This document shows, piece after piece, positions 44,256 to 53,664 of a stretch of DNA of 64,000 nt. The notes beneath the pieces were generated by a model, which was given only the letters and a program-made list of their open reading frames with translations, had not been told where the DNA came from and searched no databases. The stretch's first letter is position 1, and every line of letters begins with the position of its first letter. A program made the translations under genes and the position numbers. Source of the stretch: Roseburia zhanii (lineage in GTDB: Bacteria; Bacillota; Clostridia; Lachnospirales; Lachnospiraceae); contig NZ_JACOPH010000002.1 in the NCBI RefSeq assembly GCF_014287635.1, positions 362,785 to 426,784 of the forward strand, given 5' to 3'.

Positions 44256-45622
44256 TATTTTAAGCTCTCCATTGCTTCTACTAATGCTTCTTCATAGATC
44301 TTAAGACCTGCTTCCATCTGTGCATCTGTCATGCAAAGCGGTGCAAGGAACCGAATGACGTTACCGGCAGAACCTGCATTTTCAAGCAGCAACCCTTTCT
44401 GTAATGCACACTGAATCAGTTTGCTTACCAATTCCGGATATGGCTCTTTGGATTCTTTATCTTTTACCAATTCTACTCCAAGCATTGCACCCATGCCGCG
44501 GACATCACCTACAACTTCATATTTTTCTTTGAAGCTTTCAAATCTTGTCCTTACCACGTCACCGATATGGCGTGCCTTTGCCGGATAATCATCTCTTTTA
44601 TAAATCTCCATTGTCTTTAATGCTGCTGCACAGGAAAGCGGGTTACCACAGTAAGTACCACCTATGGTTCCCGGAATAACGGAATCCATGATTTCCTCAC
44701 TTGCTGTGATCGCACTGATCGGTGCTCCGGCACCCATGGATTTTGCTGTAGAAACGATATCCGGTGCTGCTCCTGCTTCTGCCCAGTACTCTGATGCAAA
44801 ATATTTTCCTGTTCTGCAGTTACCACACTGTACTTCATCTGCGATCAGTAAAATGCCATTCGCATCACAGATCTTACGGACTGCCTTGATCCATTCGATC
44901 GGTGCCGGAATAAATCCGCCTTCACCCTGTAACGGCTCTACTAAAATTGCAGCAACGTCTTTTGCCAATGTCTGCTCATCAAATACTTTTTCTAGTTTTT
45001 CTATATAAAACCGGATTGCTTCGCTCTCTGTATATCCTTTTGGTGCACGATACAGATATGGGAATTCTGCCCGGTAGATACCAGCCGGGAATGGTCCCAT
45101 GCCGTTAGAATATGCTTTTTTAGCGGTCAGCGCCATGGTCAGGTTGGTACGTCCATGAAATGCACCGGAAAAACAGATTACGTTTGGACGTTTCGTATAT
45201 GCTTTTGCAACTTTGATCGCATTTTCATCTGCTTCTGCACCGGAGTTTGCAAAATAGGTCTTTTTCTTTGTTCCACGACATGGAATGGTTTCATTAAACT
45301 TTTCTGCTAATTCCACATAACCTTCATGCACAATAACATTAAAAATGGTATGGAAATATTTTTCGGACTGTGCTTTTACGGCTTCAATGACTTCCGGATT
45401 AGAATAACCGATATTTAACACACCAACACCACCGATCCAGTCTAAGAATTTATTGCCATCAAGATCTTCGACCATAGCACCTTCACCACGTTTGATACAA
45501 ATTGGATAAGTGGCTCCGCAAAGTGCTTTTGGAACTGCCTCATTTCTACGCTCTAACAATGCTTTTGCTGATTTTCCCGGTACACTTCCTGTTACGATTT
45601 CCGGTAATGCTTCTCTTAACAT
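44255..45622 (-). CDS. Class III aminotransferase, probable 4-aminobutyrate transaminase
   Basis: This 455-aa PLP enzyme belongs to the class III aminotransferases. The PLP lysine is in STAKSMGAGAPISA and the cofactor-phosphate loop is FANSGAEADENAIKVAK. ILVEPLQGEGGFIPAP and LIADEVQCGNCRTGK are family boxes. By similarity in length and gene context it should convert GABA plus 2-oxoglutarate into succinate semialdehyde plus glutamate (GabT). It is coupled to the iron alcohol dehydrogenase downstream and lies 90 bp after the putrescine aminotransferase. The exact amino donor could also be another omega-amino acid. Confidence 0.85.
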   Translation of the reverse strand: MLREALPEIVTGSVPGKSAKALLERRNEAVPKALCGATYPICIKRGEGAMVEDLDGNKFLDWIGGVGVLNIGYSNPEVIEAVKAQSEKYFHTIFNVIVHEGYVELAEKFNETIPCRGTKKKTYFANSGAEADENAIKVAKAYTKRPNVICFSGAFHGRTNLTMALTAKKAYSNGMGPFPAGIYRAEFPYLYRAPKGYTESEAIRFYIEKLEKVFDEQTLAKDVAAILVEPLQGEGGFIPAPIEWIKAVRKICDANGILLIADEVQCGNCRTGKYFASEYWAEAGAAPDIVSTAKSMGAGAPISAITASEEIMDSVIPGTIGGTYCGNPLSCAAALKTMEIYKRDDYPAKARHIGDVVRTRFESFKEKYEVVGDVRGMGAMLGVELVKDKESKEPYPELVSKLIQCALQKGLLLENAGSAGNVIRFLAPLCMTDAQMEAGLKIYEEALVEAMESLK

Positions 45623-45712
45623 TTGAAACGCCTTCTTTCTACTGTAATATTTCGACTGTTATATGATACACGAATTGCTCCGTTGCTACGCCACTCTCAC
45701 AATTCTACCATT

Positions 45713-47065
45713 CTATAAATTGAACTCTGCTTTTGTGTCTGCAAGTGCTGCGTCCATTCTCTCAATAACCTGTGCAATCTGTTCTTCTGTAATAACGGCT
45801 GTCGGCTCGAAACGGATACATTTTGCATTAACTAATGTACCTGCTGTCATAACACCTCTTGAGAATAAGCCTTTTGCAACAGAGTAACCGATATCACTTG
45901 TCTTAAACTCAACTGCAAGCATCAGTCCTAAACCTCTGACATCGTCGATCACTTCCGGATATTTTGCTTTTAAGGACTCTAAGCCGGCTTTTAATGTCAC
46001 ACCTTTTCTTGCACATTCTCCCGGAATGTCATGGTCGATCATATATTTGATCGTTGCGATCGCTGCGGAACAGCATACAGGGTTACCACCAAAGGTAGGA
46101 GAACCTAATAACCATGGGTTGTCGATCAGTTCCTGTGTCCACATCTGTGGTCTGCAGATAATACCAGTGATCGGCATGATACCACCACCAAATGCTTTAC
46201 CATATGTCATGATATCCGGTGTGACACCTTCTGCTTCACATCTCCACATCGTACCTGTTCTACCCATACCACACTGGATCTCGTCAAAGATCAATGCTAC
46301 ACCGTATTCATCACAGATTTCACGAAGCTCTTTTAAATATCCTTCTGGCGGAACAATGACACCAGCTTCACCCTGAATCGGTTCAACGATCATTGCGGCT
46401 ACTTTTTCACCAACTGCAACTAAGTTTTTGATTGCTTTTCTTGCATCTTCTGCATTACCATATTCTACGTGCTGTACCTGCTGTACCATTGGAATATATG
46501 GTGTTCTGTATGTACTCTTACCACCCATGGAGATCGCACCCATTGATTTTCCGTGGAAAGCACCAACAGTTGAGATATACCATCTTCCGCCTGTAGCGAT
46601 CCTTGCTAATTTCAGTGCCATCTCAACGGCTTCTGCTCCACCGTTGGTAAAGAAGCAGTACTGTAAATCTCCCGGTGTGATATCTGCTAATGCTTTTGCA
46701 AGATAACCACGAAGCGGATCTAATAATTCCTGTGAATGTAATGCCTGATGATCTAACTGTGCTTTTACGGTATCTAAGATCTCCGGATTTCTGTGTCCGC
46801 ATGTGTAAATACCAAAACCACCTAAGCAGTCGATAAATTCTTCTCCGTATAAGCCTTCACAGATACCATCATGATCTGTCCACTCTAATACAGCGGAGTT
46901 TGTAGAAACGGATTTACGATATTTTAACCAGCCCGGACTTACATAGTTGTCAAAATAATCTAATGTCTGTTCTGTCATCAATTTTTTGTCTGCATCATCT
47001 AATTTGTCTGCATGGATATATTCAATTACTTTACCTAAATCTTTGCTTACCTGTTCAAAACTCAT
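45713..47065 (-). CDS. patA: Putrescine aminotransferase
   Basis: This 450-aa class III aminotransferase resembles E. coli PatA/YgjG, which transfers an amino group from putrescine to 2-oxoglutarate to give 4-aminobutyraldehyde. Seen motifs are FFTNGGAEAVEMALKLARI, SMGGKSTYRTPYIP, VEPIQGEAGVIVPP, FDEIQCGMGRTG and the PLP lysine in TYGKAFGGGIMPITG. The start at 47065 has AAGGAGG 9 bases before; a longer frame to 47143 lacks a ribosome site. The N-terminal extension MSFEQVSKDLGKVIEYI is typical. A terminator-like hairpin upstream (47182-47217) isolates it from the chorismate mutase gene, so it probably has its own promoter. Confidence 0.88.
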   Translation of the reverse strand: MSFEQVSKDLGKVIEYIHADKLDDADKKLMTEQTLDYFDNYVSPGWLKYRKSVSTNSAVLEWTDHDGICEGLYGEEFIDCLGGFGIYTCGHRNPEILDTVKAQLDHQALHSQELLDPLRGYLAKALADITPGDLQYCFFTNGGAEAVEMALKLARIATGGRWYISTVGAFHGKSMGAISMGGKSTYRTPYIPMVQQVQHVEYGNAEDARKAIKNLVAVGEKVAAMIVEPIQGEAGVIVPPEGYLKELREICDEYGVALIFDEIQCGMGRTGTMWRCEAEGVTPDIMTYGKAFGGGIMPITGIICRPQMWTQELIDNPWLLGSPTFGGNPVCCSAAIATIKYMIDHDIPGECARKGVTLKAGLESLKAKYPEVIDDVRGLGLMLAVEFKTSDIGYSVAKGLFSRGVMTAGTLVNAKCIRFEPTAVITEEQIAQVIERMDAALADTKAEFNL

Positions 47066-47181
47066 AATCTTATCCTCCTTAATATCTGCTGTTTTATGAT
47101 GTTTCTTCTGATTTCCCTTTCCATGCGAGTGCGCATCCCGCATGGAATACTTTTTATGCTGTTAGAACATTTCTATTGCAT

Positions 47182-47217
47182 AAAAAAGACGGAACCTGTG
47201 TTTCCACAAGCTCCGTC
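47182..47217 (-). terminator. Terminator between chorismate mutase and patA
   Basis: On the minus strand GACGGAGCTTGTG pairs with CACAGGTTCCGTC around GAAA and is followed by six T. It ends transcripts from the chorismate mutase side, or attenuates patA. Confidence 0.78.
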
Positions 47218-47319
47218 GCTTCATATGCTTATAATAGACTATACAGTCTGCTTTTGCAATCCACCATAATAACCATTTTTATACTACTTTTTAATTATTT
47301 TATCTGTGACCGCATGATT

Positions 47320-47853
47320 TTATTTAGGTAGTATCTGTACCTCTTTTATCTCTTTTATCATCTGAAGGACTGCTCCTTTTGCTAAATTCCGAGAAAAATC
47401 TCCGCTCACCCGATAGCGGTAATGTGTGCCGTTTTCTCCCTGCTCTGTCACTGAAATATCTTCGATTGAAAGGTCTGCTAATGCTGCTGCATCCAACATC
47501 GTATAAAACTGTGTTTCGCCCTGTTCATCTGATGCTTCTATGATGATACTCCCATTCCCTTCCGGCAAAACTGCAAGTTCTTCTGCCATATCCGCAATCT
47601 GTGCATACTGGTACGTCCGGCTGATCGCCATGACCTGTCTTACAAACATCTGATATTCCGGTAATTTTTCTGTTTCCACCTGTGCGGAACGCTTTTCTAT
47701 GACTTCTTTTTCACGTTCAGGCACATAAACTGCCCCGCCATTTTCTTTTTTGACTGCGATCACCTGTGCGGAAAGATCCATGCGTGCAAGAAATAATTCT
47801 TTCATCTGTGTATCGATCACATCAATTTTTTGTCTGATCTCATCTAATCCCAT
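47320..47853 (-). CDS. Chorismate mutase (AroQ type)
   Basis: This 177-aa protein has an N-terminal AroQ helical domain (LDEIRQKIDVIDTQMKELF, with RMDLSAQVIAVKKENG and VYVPEREKEVIEKRS) that rearranges chorismate to prephenate in phenylalanine and tyrosine synthesis. The C-terminal 80 residues are beta-rich and of unknown purpose, possibly a regulatory or dimer domain; no prephenate dehydratase motif is visible. It starts 8 bp after the HAD phosphatase gene and is cotranscribed with it. Confidence 0.85.
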   Translation of the reverse strand: MGLDEIRQKIDVIDTQMKELFLARMDLSAQVIAVKKENGGAVYVPEREKEVIEKRSAQVETEKLPEYQMFVRQVMAISRTYQYAQIADMAEELAVLPEGNGSIIIEASDEQGETQFYTMLDAAALADLSIEDISVTEQGENGTHYRYRVSGDFSRNLAKGAVLQMIKEIKEVQILPK

Positions 47854-47861
47854 AAAAACTC

Positions 47862-48674
47862 CTATACTAACATAAACTGATATACAACATCTGCAACGCC
47901 ATCTTCATCATTTGATCCTGTGATGAAATCAGCCACTTCTTTTACTTCCTCCTGTGCATTAGCCATTGCAACACCAAGTCCTGCCATCTGTATCATGGAA
48001 CGGTCATTAAATCCATCTCCACAGCAGATCATATGTGTCCTGTCTGTCTTTAACGCATCTAACAAAATCCCTAAGGAATATGCCTTATCAATATACTGTG
48101 GCATCATCTCCAGATAAAACGGCTCTGATCGGAAAATATTTAACTGATCACCAAACTTCTCCCGCATAAGCTCCTGCCCTTTTAAAACAGCTTCCGGCTC
48201 TCCGGTTAAAATCATCTTATTCACCGGAAAATCCACAAACTCTGCAAAATTTTCAACATACCGAAGCGGCATTTTTGTGATCCTGCTCTCTAATTCCATA
48301 TACTGATCCTGTGGTGTACCGATAATAATCTCACTATCTGTATAAGTAAGAATACCAAGTCCTGCTTTTAAAGCCTCTTTATAAACCGGAGCCACCCATT
48401 CCGGAGAAATTGTCTTATCATAGATGATCGATCCATCTGCATAATTGATGATATGTCCTCCGTTAAAAGACAGGATATAACTTCCATACAGATCTAATTT
48501 TAATTCATCTGCAAGCCCTGTCACACCTCCGGTCGGTCTGCCGGATGCCAATACGACTTTTTTGCCTGCACATTGTGCTTTCATCAGGGCATCTTTTGTC
48601 TTTGGGGTAATCTTCTTTTGTGAATTTGTCAGTGTTCCATCTAAATCAAGTACGATGATATCATATGTGCCCAC
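47862..48674 (-). CDS. Cof-type HAD hydrolase
   Basis: This 270-aa phosphatase of the HAD superfamily (Cof/YidA-like) has motif I VLDLDGTLTNSQKKI with the nucleophile Asp, motif II ASGRPTGG, and motifs III/IV around IDKAYSLG and CCGDGFNDRSMIQMAG. The large C2-type cap domain is present. The members dephosphorylate sugar phosphates or flavin and PLP precursors; the substrate cannot be told here. It is followed 8 bp later by chorismate mutase. Confidence 0.92.
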   Translation of the reverse strand: MGTYDIIVLDLDGTLTNSQKKITPKTKDALMKAQCAGKKVVLASGRPTGGVTGLADELKLDLYGSYILSFNGGHIINYADGSIIYDKTISPEWVAPVYKEALKAGLGILTYTDSEIIIGTPQDQYMELESRITKMPLRYVENFAEFVDFPVNKMILTGEPEAVLKGQELMREKFGDQLNIFRSEPFYLEMMPQYIDKAYSLGILLDALKTDRTHMICCGDGFNDRSMIQMAGLGVAMANAQEEVKEVADFITGSNDEDGVADVVYQFMLV

Positions 48675-48801
48675 AGGTATTACCTCATTACTTTCTATTG
48701 GATTTGGTTCTGTTTTATATGGATTTTATCCATCTATCGTTCCTTTTTCAAACTCCATTAGTATAAGACGTTTCTCTTATTTCTGTCAATATGCATATAA
48801 A

Positions 48802-48847
48802 AACAACGTTACAGTCCACAGGATAACCTGTAAACTGTAACGTTGTT
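48802..48847 (-). terminator. Terminator of the repeat-rich surface protein gene
   Basis: AACAACGTTACAG and CTGTAACGTTGTT form a 13-bp perfect stem on the minus strand with TTTTT following. Confidence 0.82.
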
Positions 48848-48856
48848 TATCTTACT

Positions 48857-51733
48857 TTAATATGCCTTTACTTTGATTTTAGATGAAAGTCCTCTGCTCT
48901 TAAATAATTTCTTGTAAGCGGATAATTTCTTTTTCGGTACTTTGATCGTCGTTGCTTTTGTAATTCCCTTAAATGTACTCTTAGAAAGTGTCTTTGCTGT
49001 CAGTTTGGTGGATTTTATCGTAATTGTCTTTAACTTCTTACAGGCGGTAAAGACATTCGCTCCGATCTTTGATACATTCTTACCGATCGTAACGGTCTTA
49101 AGTTTCTTATTATTCTTAAATGCATTCTTTGCAATCGATGTTACTTTATAAGTCACACCATTGATCTTGATCGTATCCGGTACGACGATCTTTGTCTGTT
49201 TTTTGTTCTTCGGTGCCTTATATTCTACTTCATAAACATTATCAGAATTCTTCTTGATGGTATAGGAAGCTCCATCTGCCTGATTCACAACCACCTGTCC
49301 GACGGTAAGTGTATCTGCCGTCTGGTTATTCTTATCTGTCGTTGTCTGATCATTCTTACTGCTATCGGACGGCTGTCCACTTATGGTTTCTTCCTTCTTG
49401 ATCACCGGAATCACAACTGCTGCTTTCTGATAGCCGCATACGTTACATTCCTCATGGCTGCTGCCTTCGGTACTCTCTGTTGCCTGACGGTCGATGACCG
49501 TCTTGAATGTATGCTCTGCCTGTTCTAATTTCTTTCCACACTCATTTTTGCAGTCTTTCCAATGTACCTTTTCATCCTTTGGCCAGACTACATCTGTGGT
49601 ATCATGTCCAAGCGGATTTAAGATCACTGTCTTTGTCTGAACCTCAAATACCGGATTTGTAAATTCTGCTCTGTAATCTCTCTTTCCACTGGTTTCACAA
49701 CCCGCTTTTTCTTCGGTATAGGTTGTTGTTACAGTTTCATTTTCTGCTTTTTTACATCTCTTACAGATTCTGCTTGCCGTACAACTCATTTCACTTTCAT
49801 TCCATGTATACTGTGGCTCATCATAATCATGTCCGAGTGGGTTTAGGATCACTGTCTTTGTCTGAACCTCAAATGCCGGATTTGTAAATTCTGCCCTGTA
49901 ATCTCTTTTACCACTAGTATCACAGCCTGCTTCTTCCTCTGTATAAGTTGCAGTTACGGTTTCAGTGTCTTTATAATCACATCTTTGGCACTGTCTATAT
50001 GCTGTAAAGCTCATATCGCTCTCATTCCATGCATACTGCGGATCACCATAGAGATGTCCCGCTGTATTGCTGTATGTACTTCCATCCTGATATACAGTCT
50101 TACCTCTTAATATCGGAGCCTTATCCGTTCCAATATTCTGTCCCCAGAACAAATTCTGATTCCGGTCCTCTCCACTTCCATCGAGCAGATATGCAACTTC
50201 TCCACTACTAAATTCTTCCATGGTCTTTGTGATCTCGCCATTCCATGGTGATGTATTCTTCTCCATACAGTAACAATTCGATATCTTGCCGGTGATCTCC
50301 TCTTTCTCGTCTTCTCCGTTACCGATCAGCGGATACTCCGTTGTATGAAAGCAATTCTTAATATTAACACCCATAAATTTCCCTACAATACCACCAACGT
50401 CTGTGGCATCTTCACCGGTTACTTCCACATTTCCTGCATTGAATGTATTTTCTAAACTGCTACTCGTAATGTTCCATAATCCAATCACACCGCCGGTATA
50501 CTTGCCTGTATTTTTGACATTTCCAATATTCCCATAATTACCACTATCTGTTTTTGTAGCCATTTTTCCGATCACACCGCCGACATTATCTCCATTTCCT
50601 TCCACATCTCCGGCATTGAACATAAATCCCTCTGTAGAGGTCATCGGTAAATAACATGCACTCTCCCCGAGAAGTCCACCTACACTCGTCTTACCTGTGA
50701 TCTTTCCCATATTGAAAATGCCTTTTGCTGCCTGAACCGGATATCTGGCACCTGTATTTTCTAAAAAACCTACAATCCCGCCAACACCTTTGATTGCTGC
50801 GGTCACTTCCCCATAATTTTGTATCCGTCCATTCTGGGATATTAAAGATACCTGCTCTCCATATCCGATCAGTCCACCAGTCCCTCTATAATCACCGTTC
50901 GCTGCATTATGGATCTTACCATCATTGCTGATATCTCCATTCGCTTGAATGAACATAGCACTTGCATATCCGACCAAGCCGCCGACATTATCAGCATCTG
51001 ACGTAGCAGTTACAGAGCCGGAATTGGTAATCCCTTCATGAGCTGTTATATCAGTTGAATTGTACCCTGCACCGACAAGTCCACCTACACTTTTCGCTCC
51101 TGTGATCGCACCTGTATTGCTGATCGAGGTATCAGATTCGATCTGTGCACCTAATGCATATCCAACCAAGCCGCCTGCATAACTGTCACCTGCTGTTACA
51201 TCTGCTTTATTGTTACAGTTTACGATTTTTGCTCCATTGGCTTCTCCACAGATACCTCCTACATAAAACTTGCCTTTAACACTTCCTGCAGTTGTTACAT
51301 TTCTTATCTCTCCACTGCTGCCTAATATGCCAAACAAACCAGCATGAGTGTCACTTTCTCTGTCAACATGGATCGTGATCTCTGTCCCGTTACCATCGAA
51401 AATCCCTTTATAGGAAATGGTGGGATCTCCAATCGGATTCCATGTTAAGTCTGTTTCTTCTCCACGTACCGTTGTATCGATCTGTGTTACACCATCTGCG
51501 ACTTTCGCACATTCATTTCTATCCTCAGATTTGTCTACAATCTCTGCGAACTGCCACAAATCCTCCGATCCGGTGATCACATACGGATCATCTGCTGTTC
51601 CATTTCCCTGCAATTCTTCTGCCGCATATACTGTCATACTTCCCTGACTTCCCATTACCATACCTGCCACAGCCAGAAAGCCCAATAACATGCCGCCTGC
51701 CATTTTCCTGCTTATCATTTTTGTCACTTTCAA
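48857..51733 (-). CDS. Large secreted surface protein with GLUG-like, Cys/His and LRR modules
   Basis: This exported protein of about 958 aa has a signal peptide (MAGGMLLGFLAVAGMVMG, cleavage near VYAAEE). Modules in order: an N-terminal beta-helix region rich in GLUG-like G-G-L-V/I-G repeats (GGICGE, GGLVGYA, GGIVGFL and others); two near-identical copies of a cysteine-rich module with CxxC pairs (CQRCDY, CKRCKK) and RDYRAEFTNP; a third CxxC/His stretch (CNVCGYQK); and a C-terminal BspA-like leucine-rich part (AFKNNKKLKTVTIGKNV) with a basic tail. There is no LPXTG. Start: a TTG at 51733 lies 8 bases after AAGGAGG and is preferred to the farther TTG at 51841. It is likely an adhesin or carbohydrate-contact protein. 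Confidence 0.8.
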   Translation of the reverse strand: MKVTKMISRKMAGGMLLGFLAVAGMVMGSQGSMTVYAAEELQGNGTADDPYVITGSEDLWQFAEIVDKSEDRNECAKVADGVTQIDTTVRGEETDLTWNPIGDPTISYKGIFDGNGTEITIHVDRESDTHAGLFGILGSSGEIRNVTTAGSVKGKFYVGGICGEANGAKIVNCNNKADVTAGDSYAGGLVGYALGAQIESDTSISNTGAITGAKSVGGLVGAGYNSTDITAHEGITNSGSVTATSDADNVGGLVGYASAMFIQANGDISNDGKIHNAANGDYRGTGGLIGYGEQVSLISQNGRIQNYGEVTAAIKGVGGIVGFLENTGARYPVQAAKGIFNMGKITGKTSVGGLLGESACYLPMTSTEGFMFNAGDVEGNGDNVGGVIGKMATKTDSGNYGNIGNVKNTGKYTGGVIGLWNITSSSLENTFNAGNVEVTGEDATDVGGIVGKFMGVNIKNCFHTTEYPLIGNGEDEKEEITGKISNCYCMEKNTSPWNGEITKTMEEFSSGEVAYLLDGSGEDRNQNLFWGQNIGTDKAPILRGKTVYQDGSTYSNTAGHLYGDPQYAWNESDMSFTAYRQCQRCDYKDTETVTATYTEEEAGCDTSGKRDYRAEFTNPAFEVQTKTVILNPLGHDYDEPQYTWNESEMSCTASRICKRCKKAENETVTTTYTEEKAGCETSGKRDYRAEFTNPVFEVQTKTVILNPLGHDTTDVVWPKDEKVHWKDCKNECGKKLEQAEHTFKTVIDRQATESTEGSSHEECNVCGYQKAAVVIPVIKKEETISGQPSDSSKNDQTTTDKNNQTADTLTVGQVVVNQADGASYTIKKNSDNVYEVEYKAPKNKKQTKIVVPDTIKINGVTYKVTSIAKNAFKNNKKLKTVTIGKNVSKIGANVFTACKKLKTITIKSTKLTAKTLSKSTFKGITKATTIKVPKKKLSAYKKLFKSRGLSSKIKVKAY

Positions 51734-51948
51734 ATTCCGTGCCTCCTTTTTTATTTCATGTACACCCGAAATTTTTTGTTTAGATGATTCCGACAGCAGA
51801 CTTTCATCTACTCTTAGACTTCTCCGTTTATAAGGTTTCAAGAGTGTCTTTTGACAATATTTTTATATTAGCACCAAATTATGGGTCTGTCTACTTAGAC
51901 TAAAGTTATGGTTTTTATATAAAAATAACCAAACTTTGTTGAACCTTC

Positions 51949-52088
51949 CCTATAAAGATTCGAGTGTCAAAAGGTGGCTCACAACTTAGTGGCTGGCAAA
52001 TTGCACAAAGCCGAGACTATTTTGTGACTTTGTGCAATCTGCCAATCAAAAAACTGACAGCCACCTTTTGACACCCACAGCCTATAAA
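51949..52088. repeat. MITE-like inverted-repeat element with flanking direct repeat
   Basis: GTGTCAAAAGGTGGCT (51964-51979) and its exact complement AGCCACCTTTTGACAC (52059-52074) bracket a second nested inverted pair (GGCAAATTGCACAAAG and CTTTGTGCAATCTGCC, one mismatch). The 8-base CCTATAAA occurs on both sides (51949-51956, 52081-52088), like a target duplication. The unit could be a non-autonomous mobile element or a structured RNA. It overlaps the end of the next terminator. Confidence 0.55.
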
Positions 52089-52134
52089 AAAGAACGCTAC
52101 AGTTCCCTTACCATATGCAAACTGCAACGCTCTT
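52085..52134 (-). terminator. Terminator of the pot-aldehyde dehydrogenase operon
   Basis: On the minus strand AGAGCGTTGCAGTT pairs with AACTGTAGCGTTCT (two G-T type mismatches) and is followed by TTTTTT. It lies 33 bp past the aldehyde dehydrogenase stop. Confidence 0.78.
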
Positions 52135-52166
52135 TCAAAACTCTGTTATGATATTTTCAAAACCTC

Positions 52167-53645
52167 TTAATGCTCATACCATCCCACAACACCTGGTGTC
52201 AGATTAATATTGATCTGTTTTACCTCCTGATATTCCTCTAAACCATGAATACCAAGTTCACGTCCAAGACCGCTCATCTTGTAGCCGCCCCATGGAGCTT
52301 CATTGAAAGTCGGATTGTAACAGTTGATCCATGTGATACCTGCGCGGATCTCTGCAATTACCCGATGTGCTCTTGTGATATCTGAAGTAAAGACTGCACC
52401 TGCAAGACCATAATCGGTGTCATTTGCCATTACGATCGCTTCTTCTTCAGTTTCAAATGTCTGGATCGTTACGACCGGTCCAAAGATCTCCTCTCTGACG
52501 ATCTTCATATCCGAAGTACAGTCATCGAAAATTGTCGGTCTGATAAAGTAACCTTTTGCACATTCTCCTTCGGTATAACGCTCTCCACCTGTCACAAGTG
52601 TTGCACCTTCATCTATACCACTCTGGATATAGGACAAAACTTTTTCCATATCTTTTTTCGTAATGATCGGGCCCATGTCAGGATTGTTCACAGGATTACC
52701 GATCGTCATAGCTTCTGTCTTTTTCTTTAAACGTGCCACAAATTCATCTTTGATGGATTTTTCAATAATGATCCTTGATCCTGCAGAGCATACTTCGCCC
52801 TGATTGAAGAAAATACCGATCATAGCCCATTCTACCGCACCATCAAGATCGGCATCTGCAAAGATCACGTTCGGGGATTTTCCACCTAATTCCAAACCGA
52901 TCTTTTTCACATTTGTTGCTGCGCAGCGCATCAGGCTCTGTCCGACTCTTGTACTTCCGGTAAATGTGATCATATCCACATCTTTATTTTCTCCCATTTC
53001 TGTTCCTACTTCTGCATCTCCCTGCAATAAGTTGACGCATCCCTTTGGAAGTCCTGCTTCTTCAAACAGTTCAAATAAACGGATCGTCGATAACGGTGCT
53101 TTTGGACTTGGTTTAAATACAACGCTGTTTCCTGCTGCAAGCGCCGGTGCTAATTTCCAGACTGACATTAAAAACGGATAGTTCCAAGGTGTGATCTGTG
53201 CACATACTCCGACTGGTTCATGTACTGTATAGCTGTGCATTTTTCCAAATCCTTCATTGACATCATAGACACCGCCATAAGGTACTTTGATCAGTCCTGC
53301 ATAATATTTAAAACAGTGTGCACCATCACTGATGTCCCCTTCTGCCTCTCTTAATGGTTTTCCATTGTCGATCGTATCTAACATTGCAAGTTCGTCTGCA
53401 TGTTCTTCGATCAGATCTGCGATCTTAAGCAGCACATTTCCTCTGGTCGTAGAGTCCATATCCCGCCACTCTCTGGTCACATAAAAGGATTTTTTTGCGG
53501 CTGCGATGGCTGCTTTTGTATCTTCCACACTGCTTTCATATACTTTTGCGATCACTTCTTCCGTTGCCGGATTGATCACATCAAAACTCTTTTTTTCACT
53601 ACCGGTTACCCATTCCCCATCGATAAACATCTTTTTGATTTCCAT
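52167..53645 (-). CDS. Aldehyde dehydrogenase, probable 4-aminobutyraldehyde dehydrogenase
   Basis: This 492-aa NAD(P)-dependent aldehyde dehydrogenase is of the betaine/aminoaldehyde class. The catalytic glutamate is in LELGGKSPN, the active cysteine in FFNQGEVCSAGSR, and the NAD contacts in TFTGSTRVGQ and ITPWNYPFLM. It is encoded 19 bp after potD, inside a putrescine import operon, and putrescine aminotransferase is nearby. The best reading is oxidation of 4-aminobutyraldehyde to GABA. Betaine aldehyde is an alternative substrate for this class. Confidence 0.87.
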   Translation of the reverse strand: MEIKKMFIDGEWVTGSEKKSFDVINPATEEVIAKVYESSVEDTKAAIAAAKKSFYVTREWRDMDSTTRGNVLLKIADLIEEHADELAMLDTIDNGKPLREAEGDISDGAHCFKYYAGLIKVPYGGVYDVNEGFGKMHSYTVHEPVGVCAQITPWNYPFLMSVWKLAPALAAGNSVVFKPSPKAPLSTIRLFELFEEAGLPKGCVNLLQGDAEVGTEMGENKDVDMITFTGSTRVGQSLMRCAATNVKKIGLELGGKSPNVIFADADLDGAVEWAMIGIFFNQGEVCSAGSRIIIEKSIKDEFVARLKKKTEAMTIGNPVNNPDMGPIITKKDMEKVLSYIQSGIDEGATLVTGGERYTEGECAKGYFIRPTIFDDCTSDMKIVREEIFGPVVTIQTFETEEEAIVMANDTDYGLAGAVFTSDITRAHRVIAEIRAGITWINCYNPTFNEAPWGGYKMSGLGRELGIHGLEEYQEVKQININLTPGVVGWYEH

Positions 53646-53664
53646 AATGATCTTCTCCCTTTCA

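Noticed and set aside
47182..47217. T-box or riboswitch before patA
   Set aside because: Only a terminator stem is present; no T-box GGNACCGCG motif or known aptamer core is visible in 47066-47319.
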